64,000 nucleotides of DNA from Mesorhabditis belari (taxonomy: Eukaryota; Nematoda; Chromadorea; Rhabditida; Rhabditidae), in NCBI GenBank assembly GCA_958450365.1, contig CAUEEP010000937.1, positions 2,108,501-2,172,500 of the forward strand, in the 5' to 3' direction. Shown here piece after piece: positions 55,918-64,000 of this stretch (positions are counted from its first letter, which is position 1; each line of letters starts with the position of its first letter). The notes under the pieces were generated by a model. It was not told the DNA's origin. It saw nothing but the letters and a program-made list of their open reading frames with translations, and searched no databases. The position numbers and the translations under genes are program-made.

Positions 55918-56049
55918 TTAATCAACGTTTAACCTCGATCCTGGATTCACTCCCAGTGAGAGATTGAGGTCCGTCAAAGGAAAGATATCTTGAGCACTCA
56001 CATTCTCATTGTCGACTAGATGTTGAGTTGAATGCTTATGCCGAATATA
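55918..56049 (-). CDS. Possible terminal exon of an unidentified gene
   Basis: An acceptor ATTCCACAG is followed on the minus strand by 43 open codons and a stop: YIRHKHSTQHLVDNE ... FPLTDLNLSLGVNPGSRLNVD. Composition looks protein-like rather than repeat-derived, but I could not link it to upstream exons or to a family, and a strong internal donor (AATGTGAGT) exists. It could be a true last exon, a pseudogene piece or chance. Confidence 0.28.
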   Translation of the reverse strand, partial: YIRHKHSTQHLVDNENVSAQDIFPLTDLNLSLGVNPGSRLNVD

Positions 56050-56334
56050 CTGTGGAATCAACATCAAAGCGACAAATCTTCAGTAGAGAAATGACTTTTC
56101 CGTAAAGACTCCAATTCAGACTTTGCTTCAATTGAAAATTCAATTCAATTTTGCCAACTTTGTGCGCAAAGCAGATCCCAGAGAGTCGCAAATTCAGCTT
56201 GAGCGTTTCATGAGCTTTAAAAGTTGCGATTTTCGACTTTTCCCTATTTTTAAACCCCTTGATTTAGTAAAATATTAACTACCAACAAAAAATGGCCTTC
56301 TAAGGGTCTTGGGCGAGGCAATTGGCAATGTAAG

Positions 56335-56530
56335 TCCCGCCCACTCATTTCACAAACTTTGAACTCAAGTATCTCGGTGTTGGGCTGTGGAATTTAAATA
56401 TCCTTGGTATCATTAGATTTGCCAAGTCTTTCTCTATCGATTGGTACAAAAACTATTTCAATTGAACAGCCGAACGCCAAGAAATTTGAGTTTAAAGTTA
56501 GATTGCCAATGGCAAAAGGGGCGGGGTCGA
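56335..56530. mobile_element. Hairpin element, CATTGGCAATC family, copy 3
   Basis: ACTTTGAACTCAAGTATCTC and GCCAAGTCTTTCTCTATCGA are followed by the inverted AGTTTAAAGTTAGATTGCCA. Same layout as the pair at 26237-26660. Confidence 0.75.
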
Positions 56531-57136
56531 GAACCTGCCTTTCATGGCCTCTTTTGTTAGTAGGCAATATTCTTTGACAATAAAACTCGGGGCATAAATG
56601 TTGAATTGAACATGTAGCTAGTGAATTGGCATTTCATTATTATCAAAGTTCTTTTCAACTCAAAAGACGATGGCATTTGACGCAGAAAGAAATTGGGCAT
56701 TTCTTCTATCCTGTTTTCATATTTTGAAAGTCATCAAATTGTCACTGAAAAGGATTCTTTAATGTAAACAGTTATCACGAATGTTATTGCGTTTTTGGGA
56801 AACGTGTTTTCCGTGTTTATTTGTCAAATTTTTTCGCGAGAGATCGATCATTTTTTAATTTTCGAAGAGATTTTTGGATCTCAAATCTTAAAGATAGAGA
56901 AATCTCCGAAAAACGTCAAATGAAAATGACGATGAGATGAATAAAAGAAAGGACAAGAAACGAAAGAGGAATTGAGAAGAGAACGAATGAGAAATTTGAG
57001 TTTTTTTTCTCTTTCATACAAAGCTATACTCAGAAAAGTATGAAAATCTCGAAATATAGATAGCGAACGGATTCAAATCCGGTAACCCCTGTCATTACTT
57101 TACAAAATGACATCATTTGCAAGACTGAAAAGCAGC

Positions 57137-57537
57137 TACCGTAAATACTGTAATTGGACCCCACCCGTACATTCGCGTAGTCGCAAGTCGCAAAAGTTTT
57201 TTTGGTATTTCATTTTTTTCAAAGCACCCGTACTTTCAAAAAATGCGTCTTTGGTATCAAAAAATAGCTGAAATTCAGGGCTATTTTTTGATACCAAAGA
57301 TAATGACGGCGCGGAGTGTTGCGTAGTCTAGCTTTGAACGAGTTTTTCTCGACACTGGCTTAAGCTACAATGCGCGCTTAGGTATCAAAAAAATAGCTGA
57401 AATTCAGGGCTATTTTTTGATACCTAAGCGCGCATTGTAGCATAAACCAGTGTCGAGAAAAACGCGTTCAAAGCTAGACTACGCAACACTCCGCACCGTC
57501 ATTATGAGGGTGGGGTACTATTACAGTGTTTACGGTA
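57137..57537. mobile_element. MITE, TACCGTAAATACTG family, copy 2 (long hairpin form)
   Basis: The ends TACCGTAAATACTG / CAGTGTTTACGGTA bound about 400 bp. The interior contains two nested hairpins (ATAGCTGAAATTCAGGGCTA motifs) and a long inverted pair (GTGTTGCGTAGTCTAGCTTT / AAAGCTAGACTACGCAACAC). Confidence 0.88.
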
Positions 57538-57639
57538 ATTCGTCAATAAATGTTTAGCAAAGGGTGAAAAGAGATTTCGGAAAAAAAAGACAAAATCTGA
57601 CAAAAGAAAACGTCTGAGTTTAGTCTATTGAAAAGGGAA

Positions 57640-57830
57640 AAATGAGGAAAATCCCTCGATCGTATCGAGGATTGAATGGAAAAAAGAAAAGAAAGGAAAA
57701 GAAAGAAAAGAAAGAAAGGAAAGAAAGAAAAGAAAAGAAAGGATTGGAAGAGGAAAGGGAAAGAAAGAGATCTTATTCATGTAAAATTGGTGGAGAGGAG
57801 AGGAGAGGAGAAGAGAGGAGATTGATTGAA
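57640..57830. repeat. Purine-rich low-complexity tract
   Basis: GAAAAGAAAGG-type sequence followed by GGAGAGGAGAGGAG. Both strands give meaningless ORFs. Confidence 0.7.
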
Positions 57831-57988
57831 GAAATGGCATCGATTGAGTCACCTTTTGGTACTGAATCTATAACAAAAAGATCAATCCAAGTCTTTTAAA
57901 GCTGTTGAAATGAGTCTAGACTCAATTAGGGTTTGTTTGCGTTCTCTAAAACTTATCAACTCAGAAAAATACCTTAATCCTGCTTCTA

Positions 57989-58556
57989 CAGGGTGCGTCA
58001 TAATTATTGCAACAAGATACTCAAGGCATTGCACACCAAGAAGTTTCACTGGAAGAAGATTTTTAGACAGAAATAGCTTTATTTAACAGTAACAAATAAG
58101 GAAACAAGAGATCATTCGATATGACCGCCTTTTGCCTTGATAACAGCCCTCAATCGGTTCGGATATGCCTCCACTGCGGCCCGAATGTCATCTTGAGGAG
58201 TCGCCTTCCATCCTTTGGTCAAAGACTTCTTCAAGGTCAAAGACTTCTTCAAAGAATCCAAACTTGTGTGTTTTCGAGAGCAGACATTAGCCTCTAAGAT
58301 TGCCCAAATGGAAAAGTCCCTCACATTGAGATGCGGTGAGTTTGAAGGCTATTCATCCTTGGTGATCACTGAGGGAAAGTTGGCCACACACCAGTCCTGA
58401 ACCGTCTTCTTCGTGTGAGCGGGAGCTCCATCTTGCATGAAGGTTCAATTTTGCTTGTTATTGGTTTTGCACGCCCATGACATCACATCCTTCATTAAAA
58501 CTTTCTTCTTTAAAACGGTCTTTGAACTCTTGTTGCAATAATTATGATGCACTCTG
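57989..58556 (-). mobile_element. Tc1/mariner-like element with decayed transposase
   Basis: Ends CAGGGTGCGTCATAATTATT and the inverted AATAATTATGATGCACTCTG are flanked by TA. The minus strand encodes the C-terminal third of a transposase: QDGAPAHTKKTVQDW, then an in-frame stop, then NVRDFSIWAILEANV and AVEAYPNRLRAVIKAKGGHI. These match the mariner/maT catalytic and tail segments. The N-terminal half is deleted. The stop at about 58350 and the truncation make it non-autonomous. Confidence 0.88.
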
Positions 58557-58889
58557 TAGTTTTATCGAATCAATCGACTTTTGCAATTCTGTGAGATTAA
58601 ACAAAGGAGGCAGAAAGAAAAAAAACGGAAAATCGTAAATTCTATTAGAACGACACTCCATTTACAATCAATTTTAAAAATTCATTCAAATTTTGTATTC
58701 AAACTGGGCAGCTACGCAATGTTTAAAATTCATGGGCAGCGGGGCAGCTACGCAGGCAGCTGGGCAGCTTAAAATTCATTTTCAAAAGCTCATTCTTTTC
58801 ATTTTCGCCCCAAACATTTATTAAATTTATCTCTCTCATTTTTGTTTCGATTTTCATATATTTCAATAATTTATTCTTTTTAGGAATGG

Positions 58890-59455
58890 AATCGGTCGAC
58901 GAGAGATCCCTCGATGGATTTGAAGAATTTCGAGCTCAACGGGAAAATGATGAACGAGAAGAATTCTTCAAGGGAGAATTCTTCATTCTTCAAGAACAGA
59001 GATGATAAACAACTTTGATAGTCTACGAGGAACTTGAGGGTTCAGATTGAGAAGAACTCAACGGAGGCAATAGGCGAAAATGAGGATAAAGTGGAGGAAA
59101 CCCGCAACGAGGAACGGAGGAAAACGCAAGGCACTCGATGCAAAGACGAAGACGAAGACAAAGCTTGAAATTCTTGCTTATACCAAACGGACTTCGAACA
59201 ATGTGGCTGCAAACAAATTTGGTGTGTCACGTTCGTCAGTCATTTATTAGAAGAAACAAGAAGCTCAATGATCTCAACAAGAAGAGAAAACGACTTGATG
59301 GAGGTGGAAGACATCTTTTGGCGGCAGAAGTTGATCAGTTGATCATCAATTGAATTCAATCGCAACGATAAGAAACGAATCACTCGAAGAATTGTTCTCA
59401 ATAAGGCAGCAATGAAATTTACAAGCGCAGGGGTCAATTTCAAAGCCACGGATGG
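58890..59455 (+). pseudogene. psq/CENP-B-type HTH gene relic (pogo-like transposase or derivative)
   Basis: In the 59080 frame: KTKLEILAYTKRTSNNVAAN, KFGVSRSSVIY then a stop. After a frame change: LNDLNKKRKRLDGGGRHLLA, EVDQLIIN stop, RNDKKRITRRIVLNKAAMKF, VNFKATDG stop. This follows a psq-type helix-turn-helix plus the second CENP-B-like HTH seen in pogo-like transposases and derived regulators. The catalytic DDE part is absent and an inverted-repeat element begins immediately after. A short acidic ORF (MESVDERSLDGFEEF, 58885) after a TTTTTAG acceptor may be its first exon. Confidence 0.6.
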
Positions 59456-59461
59456 TTAGAA

Positions 59462-59883
59462 ATTAGACTTGTAACGAAAACATCAGTCGGTTCTTTTTTG
59501 TCGCTGGCAACTTAAGGTTTTTCATGTTTTTCTCAGTACCGACCCTTCGATTTTAACTATTTTTACTATCATTCGATGCAGGATAAAATTACGCGTCGAA
59601 TGTTACTAAAATTAACTCAAAAAGTAATATCCACGTAAAGTTGTTAGCTAAAAACCTAAAATCCTCCTATTATGAGCGAGACTTAACCTTTTACCTCATA
59701 ACTTTGCATGGATATTACATTTTGAGTTAATTTTAGTATCATTCGACGTGCAGTTTTATTCTGCATCGAATGATAATCAAAATAGTTAAAATCGAAGAGT
59801 TGGTGCTGAGAAAAACATGAAAAACCTTAAGTTGCCAGCGACAAAAAAGAATCGACTGATGTTTTCGTTACAAGTCTAAATTC
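59462..59883. mobile_element. Foldback element with arms of about 160 bp
   Basis: AATTAGACTTGTAACGAAAA on the left and TTTTCGTTACAAGTCTAAAT on the right continue as long inverted arms (TCGCTGGCAACTTAAGG / CCTTAAGTTGCCAGCGA; AAAATTAACTCAAAA / TTTTGAGTTAATTTT). AT-rich centre, no ORF. It interrupts the psq-type relic right after its last motif. Confidence 0.85.
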
Positions 59884-60329
59884 AAGCACAAATCGAAAGA
59901 TTCTATGCATTTAAGAACATAAAAGTGAAACTTTTTAAAGTAAACGATTTTCCGAAGCTATAAACCCCGCTCACTAGAGTTGGGCGTGGAACTGGAAAGG
60001 AATTGAAGAAAAATTCATCGAATTGCAGGAGAAAAATGGTGAAGACAAGAGAGGCTGAGCTGTTTATGGGTGAAAAAAAGGAAATAGGCAAAAAAAGATG
60101 GAGATTTTAGGAAAAAAAAATAAGAAAGAATTGAGAAAAAGGATGACCTTGAAAAAACGGTGCGATGGATTGGGGTGGGGGATTTGTTTTGGGGAAGTGA
60201 AAAGAAAAAAAAAAGAAAGAAAGGAAGATCTTTTCTTTTCTTACCGATTTTACTTCAGTAAACAGTCAACATGGTGTTTTGCCCTTAAGAAGGCGAAAAT
60301 TGCGGTGAAAATGATCGAGAAAATCTGCC

Positions 60330-60500
60330 TACCGTAAATACTGTAATAGTACCCCACCGGCAAAAAACTTTTGCGACGTAAGAGGGCGGTGGCCACCGCC
60401 CTCTTACGTCGCAAAAGTTTTTTAGTATTTCATTTTTTTAAGTGCCCATACTTCCAAAAAATAGCCCTGAATTTCAGCAATTTTTTGATACCTATTTTGA
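60330..60500. mobile_element. MITE, TACCGTAAATACTG family, copy 3 (one end only)
   Basis: Begins TACCGTAAATACTGTAATAG and contains AAAAACTTTTGCGAC, TTTAGTATTTCATTTTTT and AAAATAGCCCTGAATTTCAG as in the other copies, but the right terminal repeat is missing. Confidence 0.75.
60362..60423. repeat. Perfect 62-bp palindrome
   Basis: Two exact 31-base arms meet at 60392/60393 (AAGAGGGCGGTGG then CCACCGCCCTCTT) with no spacer. It lies inside the MITE copy at 60330 and is absent from the other copies. Confidence 0.92.
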
Positions 60501-61089
60501 TACTTTATTGAGACTTGACACGATTTTTCATTTCAACTTATATTCGATAGTTAGTCGGCTAGCATCAAACTCATTGTCATTTTTCTGCTATTTCAATTTG
60601 ATTCGCTTTAAAGACCTGCAAGATTTCAACGAATTGTTCAAAATAAATAGCTCCTTCGTAAAGTTAATCCGGAATTCGAGGGAAGAAACCTCAGCCTAGA
60701 AAGTTTTTAGTCGAAAAGTGAGAAGTCAAGGGCAATAACGAGTCAAGTGTCAGAAAGGATTGCGAGAAAGAATGGCATTGCTCGATTGTTGCCTCTGTTT
60801 CCCTTCAAATATTCCCTACACAATAACCATTCAGCCCAGTGTCTCTCGATGAAAAAGAGGGAAAAAGTTCGTCAATTTTTTCCCATTATTGACAATAGCA
60901 TTTGCCTTCAAACCCCGACCAATTGCTTGAATCAATCGCTTCTCATGTGCATCTTTTGTTCTTGTGTTAAAAAATAAAGTAGCTCAAAACTATATATTGG
61001 TACAAAAAAATATCTACATAAAAATATCACAAACCGTATTTAAAAGCAAAAAAATAGACCTACAAACACATTAGCAATGAATCGTTAAG

Positions 61090-62546
61090 TTACTTCTTCT
61101 GGGTAGTTTCGAGCTCAGCTAGTTGCTAAAAAGAATAATTTAGCTCGTACTAAAAATATTAAACGTACTTCCTTATGGCGTTGCAGCTGTGCCTCCGTCT
61201 GCTTGATGGTGTCCTAAAAAATACAGTGTCAATTTTTCATAATTGCAATTTAAAATCCAAATTTAAAAGGATGCTTGATTAAATCTCACTTTAACATTCA
61301 ATTTTGCAAAAGCTTTAAAAAATTTTATATTAGTTAAATATATTTTATTACAGGGTGCTCCAAAAAAAATTTTCAAACCGGAATTCTTTAGAATTTCTGG
61401 TGACTATAGGTGTTCGGTGTGGTGTCATAGCAAATCATTTGTGCCAAAATTTTCCCATTTTTTCACAAAAACACCACTAGATAGTCTTAGTTTACATATT
61501 ACCTCTAATATGACATCACGATACCAGTAGAAAGTCTTCACTTTATGGCAAAAATTTTACTCTATTGATGGTCTCATGGTGGTGACCATGGTGGCACCCA
61601 TAATCTCATGATCCCCCCCCCGCCTATCGAGTGATGGTTTTCGTGAAAAAAGTATGAAAAACTTTAGAGTACAAATGATTCACTATGACACCACACCGAA
61701 CACCTCTAGCCACCAGAAATTTTTGAGGAATTCTGGTTTGAAAAGGTTTTTTTGGAGCACCCTGTAGTCTCCTAACTAGAAATCTTACTTATTATATTAT
61801 AAGAGGCCAAGTATGTCCGTGTTTCTGTCTGTCTGCCCCCTTCATATCTCACGAACCAGTTGATATTTTTTCATGTTTTGGGATAATATGTAATCAATGA
61901 CGGCGGTTTGGCCTATCAAATCAGATTTGAAAAATTTCCAACCGTTTTTGAGTTATGGTGAAAAATCGATTTTGGCGGCGAGATCAAGAAAATATGCTTA
62001 TTATTTGGCCTCAAAAAGATTTAAAAGACTTTTTGTTTTCTAGACTCATCCAGCCAAACCTTCGCCGAAGGCAACGGTGCCGGCTGGTAAACATTTAGTT
62101 CTAGACCAGAAATCAATAGGTTCATCACCAAAAGAACTACTCACAGCAAGATGCTTCTTCATTTCGGCGATTTGTTTCTTCTGAAGCTTGTGGAAGTACT
62201 CTCCCTCTCGAGCAGCCTCCATTTTCCCGAAAGCACCACCAGCATCGCGAATCGATCCACCGCTTCCGCCAGACTAAAGAACAAGAATCAACTCTTAAAC
62301 AACAGTATTTTATTAAAGATTTATGCTGCACAAAAGAACAAAGCAATCATTCAACCCGACTTACTGTGTTTATCCCTAATTAATTTTACGCACCGCAAAC
62401 TAGCGCGGCTCTATCAATTTTATGTCGGCACATGATTGTATCATATATCACAAACTAACCTTTCCAGCTCCCGATCCAGGGTCGCCAAGGTTCATGATGC
62501 GAGACGAGGTTCTAACGAGGCAAACCGACGTTTGACGAAGAGCCAT
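61090..62546 (-). CDS. mai-2: Mitochondrial ATP synthase inhibitor (IF1)
   Basis: Four exons (62546-62460, 62273-62145, 61213-61169, 61125-61090) give 98 residues. A presequence-like start (MALRQTSVCLVRTSSRIMNL) and a Gly/Ser-rich stretch (GSGAGKSGGSGGS) precede the IF1 core IRDAGGAFGKMEAAREGEYF, then a charged helix (HKLQKKQIAEMKKHL, EAQLQRHKEQLAELETTQKK) that dimerises as a coiled coil. By family knowledge IF1 blocks ATP hydrolysis by F1 when matrix pH falls. C. elegans has mai-1 and mai-2; the presequence points to mai-2. The ATG directly follows an acceptor (CTTTAG). Intron 2 contains two mobile-element candidates. Confidence 0.93.
61351..61764. mobile_element. Foldback MITE with TA duplication in mai-2 intron 2
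   Basis: CAGGGTGCTCCAAAAAAA and the inverted TTTTTTTGGAGCACCCTG are flanked by TA. Long inner inverted arms (GGTGTTCGGTGTGGTGTCAT / ATGACACCACACCGAACACC). 414 bp, no ORF. Confidence 0.88.
61783..62104 (+). mobile_element. Helitron-like non-autonomous element (candidate)
   Basis: Starts A|TCTTACTTATTATATTATAA, then TGTCTGTCTG-type sequence. Near the end is a GC-rich hairpin (CCAGCC ... GGCTGG, 62050-62087) followed 13 bases later by CTAG. That is the Helitron layout (5' TC, 3' hairpin plus CTRR). The base after CTAG is A rather than the usual T, so the right boundary is uncertain. Confidence 0.4.
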
Positions 62547-62697
62547 CTAAAGAAAAACTTAATGAAATATTGATGCAATGGAAAGAAAACGTGAAAACCC
62601 AAAGGAACCAAAATGATATCGTTTCTAACGCTAGTTTTTACAATTTCGGAAGAGATTTCCTAAAGCTGCAACGATTAGACAAGACAATGGCCACAAA

Positions 62698-62877
62698 TAC
62701 CGTAAATAATGTAGTAGTAGCGCCTGCGCTACTAATTTTTCTTCCAAAAATTTTTTAACATATTTGCTACGAAGCCATTTATCTGCTACGGATAGCTGTA
62801 AGTGTTTAACTCGGAAAAAAAGTGGGGCTCCTCAAACATACTAGTATCAGGCCGCATCTATTACAGTATTTACGGTA
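62698..62877. mobile_element. MITE, TACCGTAAATACTG family, copy 4 (short)
   Basis: Ends TACCGTAAATAATG / CAGTATTTACGGTA, 180 bp, non-coding. It occupies the divergent promoter interval between mai-2 and GPAA1 (62547-63233). Confidence 0.8.
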
Positions 62878-63233
62878 TGTAAGACGTGAAATTAGAAGAA
62901 AACAAGGAAAAGTCTGGCCGGATTTCATCAAATGAGCTGCAGCACAAATTTTAACATTTCTTACGGCAAATAGATCAGTGATGTCTTTAGTATTCGGGTG
63001 GAGGGTGAACCGGGGATTTAAGAAGGGTGAATAACCCAATGCCGATAACAAAACAACGACGAGAAGAGAAGTTTGAAATGAAAAAGAAGAAAGCGGAGCT
63101 TTTTAAATCTTTTATTTCAACACTTAAAGATATTCAGTTAAATCTTTGGGTTTTTTTTCTGATTAATGTGCTTATTTGTTTAGCCGGGACTGTGCCCAAA
63201 ATTATTCTTGGCTGAACTTTTGTGTCGAGAACA

Positions 63234-64000
63234 ATGCGGGTAGCTATGACGGGCTCGGGACGCCTTCCAATACTTGAGAAGATCCTCAATAAGGCCCCAC
63301 ACATTGCATTGGTTAGTTTATTGATTTTGTTGAGCGTTAAGAGAGACTAATGTTAGATTTTTATCTAAACAAACTTTATTTTATGCAATCGTCTTTGAAA
63401 AGTTGACAAGTTAGGTGATCTTGTGCTTTAAATGACTGTTAAAACATTTAATGCTATTCCTGTTATAGTTTTACTTAATTTTTATAATTTTGTGGTCAGC
63501 TTTCATAAACATTTTCTTTAGATAGCCTATGTTGGAGCAATATATTGGGCATTCACGATCTTCCGGCCCGAGGTATTTTTCAAAGTTTATTTTTGTTACC
63601 TAGTTTGTTTAGATGTGCGAGCACACTCGAATCTCGGAACATGCGTTGATGGGTGGAGTGGTCAACGAGAAGTTTGATCAAGAGGGTGTTTATGCCGAAG
63701 TACTTCACGGATTACAAAACAAGAAGTGGGTTTTGCTTCTTTTTAGCGGTGCGATTACTTAAATTTTAGGGATAAGCGGGAATTTTTGCTGGATCGTCTA
63801 ACTAACTACGGAGTCTACGCATATGAGCAAAGGTGGAAAACCACCGTTGGTGTTTTGGTGAGCTTTTCAGCAATTTTTGTTTTGAGGTTTAATTTTAGAA
63901 TGCCTCGGGAGTAAACGTGTGGGGAACAACAAGGGGATTTCGGGGACCATCTGCGGAATCAATACTACTTATCGTCAATCAAAACGATGCGCAGGCAACA
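63234..64000 (+). CDS. GPAA1: GPI transamidase subunit GPAA1 (5' part, cut by window end)
   Basis: Five exons are seen (63234-63311, 63522-63572, 63613-63725, 63770-63857, 63899 to the edge), giving 144 residues in phase. Segments that fit GAA1 are the short cytosolic start, one N-terminal membrane span (IALIAYVGAIYWAFTIF), then lumenal sequence with RISEHALMGGVV, YGVYAYEQRWKTT, GVNVWGTTRGFRGPSAESIL and LIVNQND. GAA1 belongs to the ER GPI-transamidase complex and helps join the pre-formed GPI lipid to proteins; its lumenal part is peptidase-like. The start at 63234 is the first ATG of the open frame; a second in-frame Met follows four codons later. The remaining membrane spans lie beyond the window. 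Confidence 0.85.

Overview
This window is nuclear DNA from a nematode, most likely a rhabditid or other chromadorian. The evidence is short introns ending in TTTTAG or TTTCAG, 3' splice acceptors placed directly before start codons (trans-splicing), a serpentine chemoreceptor of the nematode Srt class, closely spaced same-strand gene pairs that look like operons, and an RPL-3 of 401 codons. I cannot name the species. Exon models below were built by hand from reading frame, splice phase and recalled family sequence. Most close exactly in phase, but none is confirmed by transcript data.

Layout. 874-3913 (+) is an Srt-type 7TM receptor. 4.1-8.3 kb is repeats, a mariner relic and C/T-rich DNA. 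8271-9162 (+) is a small AT-hook/HMGN-like protein. A minus-strand block follows: a small membrane protein with an unresolved 5' end (10101-10557), NOP10 (10683-11656), fatty acid 2-hydroxylase (12963-18772), TM2D3/almondex (19903-21805), AP-3 sigma (22741-24796) and a hexosaminidase D-like enzyme (26715-36710). A complete cytosolic hsp-70 (29675-32792, +) lies inside a 4.6 kb GC-AG intron of the hexosaminidase gene, on the opposite strand. On the plus strand come 6-phosphogluconolactonase (38073-39490), LTV1 (40090-42369), a single-pass membrane protein (42574-43869), a LINE scrap and rpl-3 (44713-47498), whose introns carry three C/D snoRNAs. Convergent to rpl-3 is a DOMON-cytochrome b561 ferric-reductase-like gene (47637-55086, -). 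55.1-61 kb is transposon graveyard. The end holds the mitochondrial ATPase inhibitor (61090-62546, -), divergent from the start of GPAA1 (63234 onward, +, cut by the window edge).

The genes are mostly housekeeping: ribosome biogenesis (NOP10, LTV1, RPL-3 and its snoRNAs), chaperone, pentose phosphate, sphingolipid hydroxylation, AP-3 sorting, glycan trimming and GPI anchoring.

The unusual part is what fills introns and gaps. There are more than a dozen private minisatellites with unrelated 8-23 bp units, at least eight families of inverted-repeat (MITE-like) elements, tRNA-like/SINE-like copies and decayed mariner, LINE and pogo/psq-type sequences. Several touch splice sites or host introns in ways worth checking. 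I found no CRISPR array, prokaryotic operon or rRNA.
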